From: Silvimonas amylolytica
GTDB lineage: Bacteria; Pseudomonadota; Gammaproteobacteria; Burkholderiales; Chitinibacteraceae
Assembly: GCF_014645555.1 (NCBI RefSeq)
Contig: NZ_BMLY01000004.1
Location: 1-64,000 of the forward strand
Direction of reading: 5' to 3'
Length of the DNA stretch: 64,000 bases
Notes under the pieces: model-generated
The model's database searches: none
The model's input: the letters and a program-made list of their open reading frames with translations, nothing else
What the model was told of the DNA's origin: nothing
Position numbers and translations under genes: made by a program
Shown: piece by piece, positions 37,668 to 47,973 of the stretch
How the letters are laid out: each line of letters starts with the position of its first letter
Numbering within the stretch: position 1 is the stretch's first letter

Positions 37668-37732
37668 GGGGGGCGATTTTGCCACTGTGGCCGCGGTTTG
37701 CCCATGCGGGTGCGACATCTGGCCATAAAACA

Positions 37733-37760
37733 AAACAGGCCCGGTTCAGGGCCTGTTTGT
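37733..37760 (-). terminator. Rho-independent terminator of the PhnD-like gene
   Basis: A 10-bp stem, AAACAGGCCC / GGGCCTGTTT, with a 6-base loop, followed on the minus strand by TTGTTTT. It lies 28 bp after the stop at 37786. Confidence 0.85.
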
Positions 37761-37785
37761 TTGTCCAGGGGTAAATCTACCCCGC

Positions 37786-38760
37786 CTAGCGGGCACCGCC
37801 CAATACGCCAACCAGATCGTTGTAGCGGCGGTAGAGCGTTTTCTCAGTCTGTGCCGAAGCAGCAGCGCTGCTGTTTTTGTCCAGCGCCAATTGGAACAGG
37901 GCGTAGAACAGTTGCAGATCGGTCACTTCACGCAGTTGGCGGTTGCTGGAGGGCAAAAAACCGGACAGTTCATCGGCGTAGTACAGCTTTTCTTTTTCAT
38001 GCGTGGCGTTGGCGCCTTTGCGGCCATAGTTCAGAAAGAACTGGCTGATCTTCTGTTGCATGGCGGGCGGCAGATCCTTGCGCATGATCAACGGATCATA
38101 GGAGAACGCTGGCGACTCCCAGATCACGCGCAGTTGCTGATAGTCACGTGGATATTTGTCGTGCAGTTTTTCAAGGTCATCGCTGTTGGTGGAGGCGACA
38201 TCAGCCCGGCGATCAACCAGCGCACGAAAGTTGTCTTCGCTGGCGCCATTGCTGATCTGATTGAAAAACTGCGTAACCAGCACGTTGTTCTTGGCGAAGG
38301 CGTAGTACTGAGGGATCAGATAGTTGGCTGTGGAGTCTTGCGTCCCTGTGGCATAACGCCAATGCTTGGGCTGACGCAGTACTTCATCCAGCGAGGCCGG
38401 CCCGTCCTTGCGCGTTAACAACACAGAGCGGAACTCGGACACGCCACCGGTGAGTGCCAGCCGGGCAAAGATTTGCCCCTGTTTTTGCTCTACGCTGGTC
38501 AGTGCTGCTTGCGTACCCAGTCGCGCAATCTGGATGTGGTTCTGACCAAATTCGGACAAGAGTTCCTGCTCGGTCTTGAGTGCAACCAGTTTGACATTCT
38601 GGCCGGTGGCAGCCGACAGATCGTCCACGATAGGTTGCCAGTCTGCTTCGGCTTCTTCCACGCCGCGACTGGCCAGCACGCCCATGACAATTTCCGGGTG
38701 GGCGGCGTGCGCAGTGGCGGTCACCAGTGAGAGTACCAGGAAGAGCGCGCGCGGTGACAT
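37786..38760 (-). CDS. Phosphate/phosphonate-type ABC transporter substrate-binding protein (PhnD-like)
   Basis: A 324-aa periplasmic protein. Signal peptide about 1-19 (cleavage AHA-AH). The body shows the PhnD family pattern: an early VMGVLASRGVEE with LSAATGQNVKL, GVSEFRSVLLTRKDG, and a segment ASTNSDDLEKL. No permease or ATPase gene neighbours it, so it may be an orphan binding protein or a sensor partner. Ligand unknown. Monocistronic, with its own terminator. Confidence 0.8.
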   Translation of the reverse strand: MSPRALFLVLSLVTATAHAAHPEIVMGVLASRGVEEAEADWQPIVDDLSAATGQNVKLVALKTEQELLSEFGQNHIQIARLGTQAALTSVEQKQGQIFARLALTGGVSEFRSVLLTRKDGPASLDEVLRQPKHWRYATGTQDSTANYLIPQYYAFAKNNVLVTQFFNQISNGASEDNFRALVDRRADVASTNSDDLEKLHDKYPRDYQQLRVIWESPAFSYDPLIMRKDLPPAMQQKISQFFLNYGRKGANATHEKEKLYYADELSGFLPSSNRQLREVTDLQLFYALFQLALDKNSSAAASAQTEKTLYRRYNDLVGVLGGAR

Positions 38761-38904
38761 GACTTTAAGCCTTTGCTTATTTTCTAATAAGTGCGCGAGC
38801 TTACAAGCCGATTGTGACGATTGAATGACAAGTGGCGCGCACCGGTAAGGCGGTGTTGCGCGCTAGTCGGATGCTTTTATTTGTGTAATGACCGGAGTCA
38901 GATC

Positions 38905-39093
38905 ATGCCGTTTATCAACATCAAGATTGCCGGTGAGCTTTCTCGTGATCAGAAGAAACAGATCGTTGAGGAAATCACCGACACCATGGGACGTGTGGCA
39001 AACAAGCCAAAGCAATATGTCATTGTGAATTTTGATGAAACCCCGGAAGAAAACTGGGGGTGGGGTGGGGCGTTGCTGGACGGGAACGGGTGA
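38905..39093 (+). CDS. 4-oxalocrotonate tautomerase family protein
   Basis: 62 aa with the family hallmark of Pro directly after the initiator Met (MPFINIKIAGELS), the catalytic base after Met removal. The segment QIVEEITDTMGRVANKPKQY and the C-terminal VNFDETPEENWGWGG are typical. The start at 38905 is set by the Pro rule and GGAG 9-12 bases upstream; a 28-residue longer reading is rejected. Confidence 0.87.
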   Translation: MPFINIKIAGELSRDQKKQIVEEITDTMGRVANKPKQYVIVNFDETPEENWGWGGALLDGNG

Positions 39094-39245
39094 CAGCCTG
39101 ACCGGCCTTGTCGGTCACGCCTGGTTTTGCTATTCCGCTTGACGTGCCATGTAGAGGCGGAAATCCGGCCAGGACCGTGAAAAGTGGCCTGCGCCGGATT
39201 GGACTCTGATCTCGAACCTGACGTACTGCATGCCGGTGGTGCGCC

Positions 39246-40280
39246 TCACTTCCTGAACGGTACGCCCATCGCGTTTGTCATCGGGCCCTCGATGTAGTCC
39301 GCCAGTTCGTTCAAGCGTCGTTGCAGGATGACGATTTCGCCACGGCTGGCACCAGGCTGGGTGGCGTAGTTGCCAGGGAGTGCGGTGAGCGCGAGACGGG
39401 TATTGATGAGCCTTTCCTTCAGGCCATCCACAATGTCCTGATGATCCTGGGCGATCAGTACGTCGTCAAACCCCAGGCCTGACGGCGAACCCAGCAACAC
39501 GTATTCAATGCCATCCACACTGGCAACCACATCTGCTTTGCTGGTCCCGGCACGCCAGCCCGGAAAAAAATCGGGCGTCGGCGATAGCTCACCTGCAGCG
39601 AGTTGGTGGGTTGCAATAGTGCGGGCACCTGTAGCGGCGTTCTTCAATGCATCAGTCAGAAAGGGTGTGTGATAGGCCGGGTTGTATTTCATGCCTTCGG
39701 CCAGCGAGTTCCACTCAAAAACAAGCGTCTGACCGCGCCGCGCCATACCGCCAGCCACCCAGCGGCCGAACTGGCAGCTTTTGCCTTTCTGTAAAGCCGG
39801 CAGCGCCGATGCCTTGCTGTCGGCGAAGAGCAGTTTTTCCAGCGCAGGCAAGCCACTGGCACCGGCCGGAAGCCGGGCAGACTCAAATACTGACTTGGGC
39901 GAGACCGGATCATCAGGCGTTGTGGCGATGGTTTTCTTGAGCAGCGCGTCATCTACGGCGGCGGCTTCGAACGTCATCATGACGTCGTGTTGACGATTGG
40001 GGCCAAGGTGGAGCGGCGCAATGCGGCTCCAGGTATTGCTCGTATTCTTCCAGGCGCTCTGGGCCGCTGCCAGGGTTGTGTCGTCCGGATTGGCGCACAG
40101 CGCATTCATGCTGCTGGCGAGTTGTGCAGTGTTGTCGGCCAGTGCGCGCTGGGCCGGCATGGCGACATCATTGAACAGGCTCTGGCTGAGATCGCTGGTC
40201 TGGGCCCCGGTCAGTTCTGCCTGGGCAGGGGAAATCAACAGCATGAGAAGACAAGGCAAGGCGGGAATGCAGTACTTCAT
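39246..40280 (-). CDS. Imelysin family protein
   Basis: 344 aa, exported: signal peptide MKYCIPALPCLLMLLISPAQA. The helical bundle has RIAPLHLGPNR and SGLPALEKLLF, both typical of the imelysin/EfeM-like family of iron-related periplasmic or outer-membrane proteins. No efeU or efeB is adjacent, so its role in iron uptake is open. Start 40280 preferred as the signal peptide begins there; an alternative ATG is four codons upstream. Confidence 0.8.
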   Translation of the reverse strand: MKYCIPALPCLLMLLISPAQAELTGAQTSDLSQSLFNDVAMPAQRALADNTAQLASSMNALCANPDDTTLAAAQSAWKNTSNTWSRIAPLHLGPNRQHDVMMTFEAAAVDDALLKKTIATTPDDPVSPKSVFESARLPAGASGLPALEKLLFADSKASALPALQKGKSCQFGRWVAGGMARRGQTLVFEWNSLAEGMKYNPAYHTPFLTDALKNAATGARTIATHQLAAGELSPTPDFFPGWRAGTSKADVVASVDGIEYVLLGSPSGLGFDDVLIAQDHQDIVDGLKERLINTRLALTALPGNYATQPGASRGEIVILQRRLNELADYIEGPMTNAMGVPFRK

Positions 40281-40481
40281 GTCTCGATCCATCCATCATG
40301 AACCGGCGACCATCCAGTGCTTGTGGTCTATCCGTTTGTTTTATCGGTTATTCCTGCAGACTGCGCCGGCCATCATAACCTGACTGACCGCCCTCGCAAA
40401 CGTCTTGCGGCTTCCTTGATTTTTGGCGCTTGTCGGGTGACACTGGCGCGCTCATAAAGTGATCTTGATGGATGCAACACC

Positions 40482-40829
40482 ATGGCTTTTTATTTCCGCC
40501 CCGATGACGTGCCTGAACTGCAAGGGCTGACCCGCTGGGAACAACGCGTTTTGCTGCGTGGTACTTTCGTCAAAGAGCGGCTGATCTCTACCGTCGTTCT
40601 GTTGTTGGCCGTACTGGTATCAGTGCAGTTCGGGATCAACCCGGTGCTGCATGTTGTGGCACCCCAAGTCACCAACAATTCTTTCCCCTATATGGCTGTC
40701 TTGCTGGTCTGGCTGTTTGTGCTGATCTGGCTGCGTGACACCGTCATGATGAACTTCTTGCGTGGCAAGATTGCCGCGCGCCGTGCCCAACTGGCAGCCG
40801 CTGCGCCGGCCGCACCGGGAAACGAATAA
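40482..40829 (+). CDS. Small membrane protein of unknown function
   Basis: 115 aa, not recognised. Two hydrophobic helices (about 35-56 and 68-87) are separated by a short loop (HVVAPQVTNNSFPY), with an N-terminal amphipathic part and a basic/Ala-rich tail. The stop overlaps the start of the amidase gene as TAATG, so both are translationally coupled; the protein may assist in cell-wall hydrolysis, but this is inference. Confidence 0.75.
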   Translation: MAFYFRPDDVPELQGLTRWEQRVLLRGTFVKERLISTVVLLLAVLVSVQFGINPVLHVVAPQVTNNSFPYMAVLLVWLFVLIWLRDTVMMNFLRGKIAARRAQLAAAAPAAPGNE

Positions 40830-41542
40830 TGAACAAGGTTCTTGCCACGCTGGCGCTGGTCTGTGTCGTTGTCGCGCCAGCGGTCATGGCCAAGCCGCGC
40901 CCGCTGACGGTGGCGGTCGACGTCGGCCATTACCTTGATGCGCCGGGGGCCACCAGTGCCTATGGCGTCACCGAATTCACCTACAACAGCAAGCTGGCTG
41001 ATGTATTGACCGAGCGCCTGCTGGCGGCCGGTTACACCGTGCGGCTGATTGGTGATGATGGCCAGAGCAAGGACCTGCAAAAACGTGCCAAAGCCGCAGA
41101 AGGCGCCGACGTGTTCGTCTCTTTGCACCACGACTCGACCCAACCCCAATTCATTCAAGAATGGGAAGTCGACGGCCAGAAGCAGAAATATTCTGATCGT
41201 ACCCACGGTTTTTCCGTGTTCGTGAGCAAGATCAATCCGCAGTACACAAAGAGCCTGGCTTGCGCCAAAGCGCTGGGTGCGCAGATGAAAACCCAGGGCT
41301 TTGAGGTCAATGTCAGCCATGCGGAGAAAATCGAAGGCGAAAGCCGCGAGTGGGTCGATCAGGCCGATGGCGTTTATGCTGCGGATTTTGTTGTGTTGCG
41401 TGCCACCACCATGCCCGCACTGTTGCTCGAGTCTGGTGTGATCGTGAACCGTGACGAAGCCAAAACACTCGACCAGATCACGACCCGCAACAAGATCGCC
41501 GATGCCGTGATTGCGGCTATTGGCGATTGCATGAAGAAGTAA
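40829..41542 (+). CDS. N-acetylmuramoyl-L-alanine amidase (Amidase_3)
   Basis: A 237-aa exported zinc hydrolase that cleaves the amide between MurNAc and the peptide. Signal peptide about 1-21 (VMA-KP). Zinc ligands: His in VDVGH, His in SLHHDS, with the catalytic glutamate in LLLESG. It has no AMIN or LysM domain; the enzyme is the bare catalytic module. Coupled to the small membrane protein before it. Confidence 0.87.
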   Translation: MNKVLATLALVCVVVAPAVMAKPRPLTVAVDVGHYLDAPGATSAYGVTEFTYNSKLADVLTERLLAAGYTVRLIGDDGQSKDLQKRAKAAEGADVFVSLHHDSTQPQFIQEWEVDGQKQKYSDRTHGFSVFVSKINPQYTKSLACAKALGAQMKTQGFEVNVSHAEKIEGESREWVDQADGVYAADFVVLRATTMPALLLESGVIVNRDEAKTLDQITTRNKIADAVIAAIGDCMKK

Positions 41543-41653
41543 GCGCCCTGCAGCCGGTTTTTTGCGGGTTTTAACCCTCTCGCCGGCCCACACGCCACGC
41601 CACCTTCACGCTACAATTGGCGGTTTGCAGATTCCTCTACAGACCGACCAACA

Positions 41654-43369
41654 ATGCGTACCTCCCAGCTTTATCTCAACACCCTGAAAGAAGCGCCTTC
41701 CGAGGCCGAACTGACTTCGCACAAGTTGATGGTGCGCGCCGGGCTGATCAAGAAGCTTGGCTCGGGCCTGTATACCTGGATGCCGCTGGGCATGCGCGTA
41801 TTGCGCAAGGTCGAAGAGATTGTGCGCGACGAAATGAACGCCGCTGGCGCGCAAGAATTGCTGATGCCGACCATCCAGCCCGCTGAACTGTGGCAAGAAA
41901 CCGGTCGCTGGGCTTTGTTTGGCCCGCAAATGCTCAAGATCAAGGATCGTCATGAGCGCGATTTCTGTTTTGGCCCGACCCACGAAGAAGTCATCACCGA
42001 CATCGCCCGTTCCGAGCTGCGTTCCTACAAGCAATTGCCGGTGAACATGTACCAGGTGCAGGTGAAGTTCCGTGACGAAATACGCCCGCGCTTTGGCGTG
42101 ATGCGTGCACGTGAATTCGTGATGAAAGACGCGTACTCGTTCGATGCTGACTTTGCCGGTCTGCAGGTGTCCTACGGCAAGATGTACACCGCGTACTCCA
42201 ACATCTTTACCCGCCTGGGCCTGAAGTTCCGCGCCGTGGCTGCCGATACCGGTGCCATTGGTGGCGATGGCAGCCATGAGTTCCAGGTGCTGGCCGATGC
42301 TGGTGAAGATATCCTGGCCTACGCGCCGGATTCCGATTTTGCCGCCAACGTAGAACTGGCCGAGGCCCTGGCGCCGACCACCCCGCGCGCTGCGCCGGCA
42401 GAGGCCATGCGTGATATCGACACGCCCAAACAAACCACCTGCGAAGCCGTGGCTGAGCTGATGGGTGTTGGCATTGAGCGTACCGTGAAGTTGATTGCGC
42501 TGGTCGGTGGTGAGGCAGAAGAGTTTTTCGTTGTGCTGCTGCGTGGCGATCACACGCTGAACGAAGTGAAGTTGGCCAAGGCAGTTGGTGGCGAGTTCCG
42601 CTTTGCCACGGAGGAAGAAATCCGCGCGGTCTTCAATTGCCCGCCAGGCTTTCTCGGCCCAATTGGGCTCGATACCGACAACATTTCAGTGATCGCGGAT
42701 CGCTCTGTTGCCGTGATGAGCGACTTTGTTTGCGGCGCCAACAAACCCAAGTTCCACATTGCTGGCGTGAACTTTGGCCGTGATCTGCCAGAACCCAACG
42801 CCGTGGCGGACATCCGCAATGTGGTGTCGGGCGACCCATCGCCGGACGGCAAGGGCAAACTGGAACTGTGCCGTGGTATTGAAGTCGGCCATATCTTCCA
42901 GTTGCGCACCAAGTATTCCGAAGCCATGAACGCCACTTACGTGGCGGAAGACGGCCAGCCGAAGTTCTTCGAAATGGGCTGCTATGGCATTGGTGTATCA
43001 CGCATTGTGGCCGCCGCCATTGAACAAAACTACGATGAGCGCGGCATCATCTTCACCCAGGCCATGGCACCGTTTGCACTGGCTGTGGTTGCCGTTGGCT
43101 ATCACCGTTCCGAGGCCGTCAAGACCGCAGCGGACCAGCTTTACGCTGACTTGAAGGCTGCAGGTGTGGATGTGCTGCTGGATGATCGCAATGAGCGCCC
43201 GGGCTCCATGTTTGCGGATATGGAACTCATCGGTATTCCGCACCGGATCACCATTGGCGACAAGGGTCTGGCGGATGGTCTTGTGGAGTATGTGGCGCGC
43301 GCGGGTGGCGAGATGCAAAAGATTGCACTGGCTGACGCTGTGAGCTTTGCCCGCAAACAACTGGCCTGA
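41654..43369 (+). CDS. proS: Prolyl-tRNA synthetase
   Basis: 571-aa bacterial-type class II synthetase with editing domain. Motif 1 and 2 regions ([35 protein letters not shown]), a YbaK-like insertion (about 225-400), motif 3 ([17 protein letters not shown]) and the anticodon domain with [13 protein letters not shown]. Size as in E. coli (572). Followed by a strong terminator. Confidence 0.97.
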   Translation: MRTSQLYLNTLKEAPSEAELTSHKLMVRAGLIKKLGSGLYTWMPLGMRVLRKVEEIVRDEMNAAGAQELLMPTIQPAELWQETGRWALFGPQMLKIKDRHERDFCFGPTHEEVITDIARSELRSYKQLPVNMYQVQVKFRDEIRPRFGVMRAREFVMKDAYSFDADFAGLQVSYGKMYTAYSNIFTRLGLKFRAVAADTGAIGGDGSHEFQVLADAGEDILAYAPDSDFAANVELAEALAPTTPRAAPAEAMRDIDTPKQTTCEAVAELMGVGIERTVKLIALVGGEAEEFFVVLLRGDHTLNEVKLAKAVGGEFRFATEEEIRAVFNCPPGFLGPIGLDTDNISVIADRSVAVMSDFVCGANKPKFHIAGVNFGRDLPEPNAVADIRNVVSGDPSPDGKGKLELCRGIEVGHIFQLRTKYSEAMNATYVAEDGQPKFFEMGCYGIGVSRIVAAAIEQNYDERGIIFTQAMAPFALAVVAVGYHRSEAVKTAADQLYADLKAAGVDVLLDDRNERPGSMFADMELIGIPHRITIGDKGLADGLVEYVARAGGEMQKIALADAVSFARKQLA

Positions 43370-43396
43370 TCGACACGGATCTGGCCCGATGTATCC

Positions 43397-43434
43397 GGCC
43401 GGTGGCGCTCAGGCGTCACCGGCCACTGTTTTTT
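43397..43434 (+). terminator. Rho-independent terminator of proS
   Basis: A 12-bp stem GGCCGGTGGCGC / GCGTCACCGGCC (one G-T) with a 4-base loop; a six-T run follows four bases later. The T-run ends 11 bases before the next start codon. Confidence 0.88.
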
Positions 43435-43444
43435 GAGCCTCAGG

Positions 43445-44863
43445 ATGAACAACGCGTATTACGCCGAACCGCTGGTGCTGGTGGATCTGGAAACCACCGG
43501 CGCCAATGCCACGCATGACCGGATTACCGAGATCGGCCTTGTGCAGATTGACGAGCACGGCGTGCGGTCGTGGACGTGCCTTGTGAATCCGCAGAAGAGC
43601 ATCCCGCCGTTTATTCAGAGCCTGACGGGGATCAGCAATGACATGGTGGCTGACGCCCCGACGTTCGCTGAAGTCGCCCATGACCTGTTGGGTAGACTCG
43701 CCGGCCGGGTATTCATTGCTCACAATGCGCGCTTTGATTACGGTTTTCTCAAGAACGAATTCAAACGCGTTGGTATTTCGTTCCGGGCCAAAGTGCTGTG
43801 TACCGTCAAGCTCTCTCGCAAGTTATACCCGGCCGAGTACAAACACAGCCTGGATGCGCTGGTCGCCCGTCATGGGCTGGCCATGGCGGGTGATCGCCAT
43901 CGCGCGCTGACTGATGCCGTGTTGCTGCAGCAATTTCTGGACGCTGCGACCCAGGATCTGGGTGCGCAGGCCGTGCAGGCCGCGATGGCGGATATGTTGC
44001 GCCAGCCGGCCTTGCCGCCGGGTATCGATCCCGCCATGGTCGATGATCTGCCGGAAACGGTGGGTGTGTATCTGTTTTATGGTGATAACGACGCGCTTTT
44101 GTATGTGGGCAAGAGCACCAATATCCGCAAGCGTGTACTGAGCCACTTTGCCGCCGATCACCGTGCCGGCAAAGAAATGCAACTGGCGCACCAACTGCGT
44201 CGCATTGACTGGCAAGAAACCGCAGGGGAACTGGGCGCGCTGTTGCTGGAGATGCAGCTGATCAAGACGCGGACACCGCTCATGAACCAGCAGCTGCGCC
44301 GCACGCGTGAGTTATGCGTTTGGCGACTGGACGAGACGGCTGCCGGCGCGCTGGTGCCCTGTCTGGTGGCGCTGGAAGAACTTGAGCCGGTGCCCACGGG
44401 CACGCGTCCTTTTGTGTTCGGACCCTATCGCAGCAAGCGTGAAGCACAGAACGTGCTAACCAAGATTGTGGAAGGCAACGGTTTGTGCCGGCAAGTGCTG
44501 GGGCTGGAAGCCAAACCGCGCTCGGGCAGCGGCCCGTGTTTTGGCGCGCAATTGCATCAGTGCCGGGGCGCTTGTGTTGGCAAAGAGCCGTTATCGGTGC
44601 ACAACGCGCGGTTGTTGGCGGCGCTGGCCAAACAGACACTGACCGAATGGCCGTTCCCTGGTCCGGTCGGTCTGCGCGAGGGCAAGCATGAAGATGCGCC
44701 CATGCAGGTGGTCGATCAGTGGTGCTGGCTGGGGACGGTGAATGAGGCCAGCGAATTGGCTGATGTCCTGGCCAACCCGCGTCCGGCGTTCGATATTGAT
44801 GTCTTCAAGCTGATCAAGACCGAACTCAAACGGGGTCACTACGCACTGGTCACCTTGTACTGA
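43445..44863 (+). CDS. DEDDh exonuclease fused to GIY-YIG (UvrC/Cho-like) nuclease
   Basis: 472 aa. N-terminal DnaQ-type exonuclease: VDLETTG (D, E), HNARFDYGFL and HRALTDA (H, D). From about residue 205 a GIY-YIG domain (GVYLFYGDNDALLYVGKSTNIRKR) and a UvrC/Cho-like part with CFGAQLHQCRGACVGKE. Likely acts in repair of DNA adducts. The ATG at 43445 is preferred; a TTG four codons earlier sits in the T-run of the proS terminator. Confidence 0.9.
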   Translation: MNNAYYAEPLVLVDLETTGANATHDRITEIGLVQIDEHGVRSWTCLVNPQKSIPPFIQSLTGISNDMVADAPTFAEVAHDLLGRLAGRVFIAHNARFDYGFLKNEFKRVGISFRAKVLCTVKLSRKLYPAEYKHSLDALVARHGLAMAGDRHRALTDAVLLQQFLDAATQDLGAQAVQAAMADMLRQPALPPGIDPAMVDDLPETVGVYLFYGDNDALLYVGKSTNIRKRVLSHFAADHRAGKEMQLAHQLRRIDWQETAGELGALLLEMQLIKTRTPLMNQQLRRTRELCVWRLDETAAGALVPCLVALEELEPVPTGTRPFVFGPYRSKREAQNVLTKIVEGNGLCRQVLGLEAKPRSGSGPCFGAQLHQCRGACVGKEPLSVHNARLLAALAKQTLTEWPFPGPVGLREGKHEDAPMQVVDQWCWLGTVNEASELADVLANPRPAFDIDVFKLIKTELKRGHYALVTLY

Positions 44864-44871
44864 GTGGGCAA

Positions 44872-47688
44872 TCAAGCGGCGCGGCTGTCGGTGGAAAGAT
44901 CACTTTGCATCAGCCGGAAGGGCTCAGGCATGGCCAAACCATATCCCTGACCGAAATCCACACCCAGCCGGCGTAACTCTTCGGCGATGGCCTGGTTTTC
45001 GACGAACTCGGCCACCGTCTTCTTGCCCATCAGGTGGCCAATTTCATTGATGGCCCCGACCATCGCGCGGTCGATCGGATCATTGAGCATGTCTTTGACA
45101 AAGCCACCGTCAATCTTCAGGTAATCCACCGGCAAGTGCTTCAGATAGCCAAATGACGACATACCGGCACCGAAGTCATCCAGTGCAAATTTGCAACCCA
45201 GCGCAGAGAGTTGCTGCATGAAATGAGTGGCACGAGTCAGGCTGGCGATTGCGGCGGTCTCGGTCAACTCAAAACAAAGACGCGAGGCGTCGACACCGCT
45301 GCGGGTGATCTGGTCTAGCGCGTAGCCCAAAAAGTGTTCATCTCCAATCGATGTGCCGGAGAGATTAATGGCGCACACCGCCAGTGCCTCCAGCCCGGCA
45401 CGATCGCGTGCGCTGAGTGTTTCCAGCGTATTGCGCAGCACCCAGCGGTCAATCTCGGGCATCAGGCCATAACGCTCGGCTGCCGGAATAAACGCCATGG
45501 GCGGGATGATCTCGCCATTGTCAGCGGCCAGTCGCAACAAGACTTCGACATGGCGTGCCGAAGGGCCAGGCTGCAAACGCACGACTTCCTGGGCATACAA
45601 ACGGAACTGGTTTTTTTCCAGCGCGCGACGCAGCCGGTTTACCCATTCCATTTCGCCATGGCGCAGACTGACTTCGCTATCTTGCGGCGAGTACCGTTGT
45701 ACCCGGTTGCGACCCTTTTCTTTGGCCATATAACAGGCCGCATCGGCCGCGCGCAGGGCCTCTTCCGGCACCATGGAGGCGTCGGCCAACTCCACCAGAC
45801 CAATGCTCACGCCGACAGTGAATGACTGATTGCCAAACGAATAGGGGAAGTCCAGCACTGTCTGGCGCAAGGTTTCGCCAATCCGCAACGCAGCGTCAAC
45901 CTGGCAGTTTTCCAGCAATACGCCAAACTCATCGCCGCCAATGCGCGCCAGGGTATCCGACTGGCGCAGATGCTGTTGCAGCGCGCTGGAGAGTTGGCGC
46001 AGCAACTCGTCGCCCGCAGCGTGCCCACAGGTATCGTTCACAATCTTGAATTGGTCCAGATCAAGAAACATCAGCGCATGTTCGCCCGGTCGCTGTACCA
46101 GGCGTGCATGCAGGCCCGACAAGCGCCGCTCGAATTCACGCCGGTTCACAAGGCCAGTGAGTGCGTCGTGACTGGCCTGCCAGGACAGGCTGGCGGCGTA
46201 CTGGCGTTCTCGCGTGACGTCATGGAGCACCAGCACAACCCCCGCCACGCGGCCTTCGCGATCATGCACCGGAGAAATCGCCCGGTTGACCGAAATCTCG
46301 GTGCCATCGTTGCGGATGATATTGAGGTCACGCTCCAGCGGCGCAATTTCATAGTTGCGGATCTCGCCCAGCAAAGACACGGCCGCGTTTTCGTGACCTG
46401 GGTCCATGGCCTTGAACAAGGTATCAAGCGGCTGGTGCACGGCTTTATCCAGCGCGATGCCGATCATGCGCTCTGCCGCCGGGTTCATGTATTCCACCCG
46501 ACCGACCGTATCGGTCGTGATCACAGCGTCGACAATGGACGCCAGCGTGACCTGGGCTTTTTCCTTCTCGCGGTGAAGCGCGGCTTCTGCAGTTTTGGCC
46601 CGGGTAATATCAGTGAATGAACCCGCCATGCGTACCGGATTGCCGGCGTCGTCAAAAAATGCCCGACCTCGCACCCGGAACCAGCGGTAAGCACTTTCAA
46701 ACGCCTGGCCAGTCCGTACGCGATATTCAATATCGTGGGGTTCGCCGTCATTGAAGTGACGGCGGTGTGCATTGAGAATGACGTTTTTGTCTTCCGGGTG
46801 GACGCGAGCCAGCCAGGCATCAGCCCGGTTGGGCAGTTCTTCATCGGTAACGCCCAGTAAATGCCGGAAGCGTGGGGAGAACCAGGCGTGACCGGTCAGA
46901 AGGTCCCAGTCCCAAATGCCATCGTTACTACCGCCCACGGCACGCTGAAAGCGGGCTTCGCTAGCGCGTAAAGCTTCTTCAGCCTGGTTGCGTTGATCCA
47001 GAAAACGCGCAGTCCGGCGCAACGCCAGATAAACCAGCAATACAGCGGCTAGCAGATAAGCAATCGCGATCCAGGTGCCTGTCATGCGCAGGCCGATGGC
47101 GATGCTCTCAGAGAACTCGCGCTCAATCGGGGTCAGTTTTTTGTTGATGTTCTGGATCGCCGTGCGGATCTGCAAGATTCGGGCAGCTTGCAGATCACCC
47201 TGATTGGCGTGGGTATGCAATTCCTCAGCCAATCGTTGTAGCTGGGCCAGGTAGTCGTCGCCTTGGGCCCACAGTTCAATTGACCGGTTTACAAATGGCA
47301 CATGACGGAAATTGCGGAACAACCGGATCATGCCAGGGATGTCTTCCGGCAGGATGCCACCGGCCAGCAAACCTTCCCGCGCGGTGTAAAGATCAGGCTC
47401 GCTGATATCCAGTGCACGGCGGGCGCGTTCGTCCCCTTGTGGAATGGCCAGGGCAGTCAGATAGGCTTGATACTCACGTTCATCCAGCGTGGAGGCGTAG
47501 CGATCCAGAAAATAAATCGCATCTTTCTGCCCTTTGGACCACAAGCTTTCCCCGCCGACAAACGCGCGCCCCGCCGAAAGAATATCCAGACACGCCCATT
47601 GCAGCAGCACCAGCAGCGAGACAATGAGCATGTAAGGCCAGGCGATCGGCAAAATACGCTTGATGTAGATCCAGCGCGAAACGGGCAT
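44872..47688 (-). CDS. PAS-PAS-GGDEF-EAL c-di-GMP signalling protein (membrane)
   Basis: 938 aa. Two helices (about 13-37 and 203-226) bracket a helical periplasmic sensor; two PAS domains follow (about 240-360 and 365-490), then GGDEF (intact RIGGDEFG, with inhibitory site RQSD five residues before it), and EAL. The EAL signature is EVLLR rather than EALLR, but the other ligands (INLSG, FELTET, LDDFG, LKIDGG, FVE, FGQGYG) are kept, so both cyclase and phosphodiesterase activity are possible. Convergent with the exonuclease gene. Signal unknown. Confidence 0.93.
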   Translation of the reverse strand: MPVSRWIYIKRILPIAWPYMLIVSLLVLLQWACLDILSAGRAFVGGESLWSKGQKDAIYFLDRYASTLDEREYQAYLTALAIPQGDERARRALDISEPDLYTAREGLLAGGILPEDIPGMIRLFRNFRHVPFVNRSIELWAQGDDYLAQLQRLAEELHTHANQGDLQAARILQIRTAIQNINKKLTPIEREFSESIAIGLRMTGTWIAIAYLLAAVLLVYLALRRTARFLDQRNQAEEALRASEARFQRAVGGSNDGIWDWDLLTGHAWFSPRFRHLLGVTDEELPNRADAWLARVHPEDKNVILNAHRRHFNDGEPHDIEYRVRTGQAFESAYRWFRVRGRAFFDDAGNPVRMAGSFTDITRAKTAEAALHREKEKAQVTLASIVDAVITTDTVGRVEYMNPAAERMIGIALDKAVHQPLDTLFKAMDPGHENAAVSLLGEIRNYEIAPLERDLNIIRNDGTEISVNRAISPVHDREGRVAGVVLVLHDVTRERQYAASLSWQASHDALTGLVNRREFERRLSGLHARLVQRPGEHALMFLDLDQFKIVNDTCGHAAGDELLRQLSSALQQHLRQSDTLARIGGDEFGVLLENCQVDAALRIGETLRQTVLDFPYSFGNQSFTVGVSIGLVELADASMVPEEALRAADAACYMAKEKGRNRVQRYSPQDSEVSLRHGEMEWVNRLRRALEKNQFRLYAQEVVRLQPGPSARHVEVLLRLAADNGEIIPPMAFIPAAERYGLMPEIDRWVLRNTLETLSARDRAGLEALAVCAINLSGTSIGDEHFLGYALDQITRSGVDASRLCFELTETAAIASLTRATHFMQQLSALGCKFALDDFGAGMSSFGYLKHLPVDYLKIDGGFVKDMLNDPIDRAMVGAINEIGHLMGKKTVAEFVENQAIAEELRRLGVDFGQGYGLAMPEPFRLMQSDLSTDSRAA

Positions 47689-47973
47689 GGCGACTTCATT
47701 CCTCCACAGCGCTCAGGTTGAGCTGGTGACAGGGCGGCGATTGGACGGGCTTGGCACTATGCTTGCTGCCTACTTACGGTCGCACATAAGAAATCCATTG
47801 AATACTAGCCGGTTTTTGATATGCGAAATGCAAATACCCGGTTAGTGGTGCAGTTCCGTAACATTTTGTGGACGGTGATACGGCTCACCCCCTTGTGCAT
47901 GCTGTTACAAGAGCGGTCGTCGGCGCTTTTTTCACATCCGTTATTGGAGTGTGAATCTCATAAGGAGAGGCCG

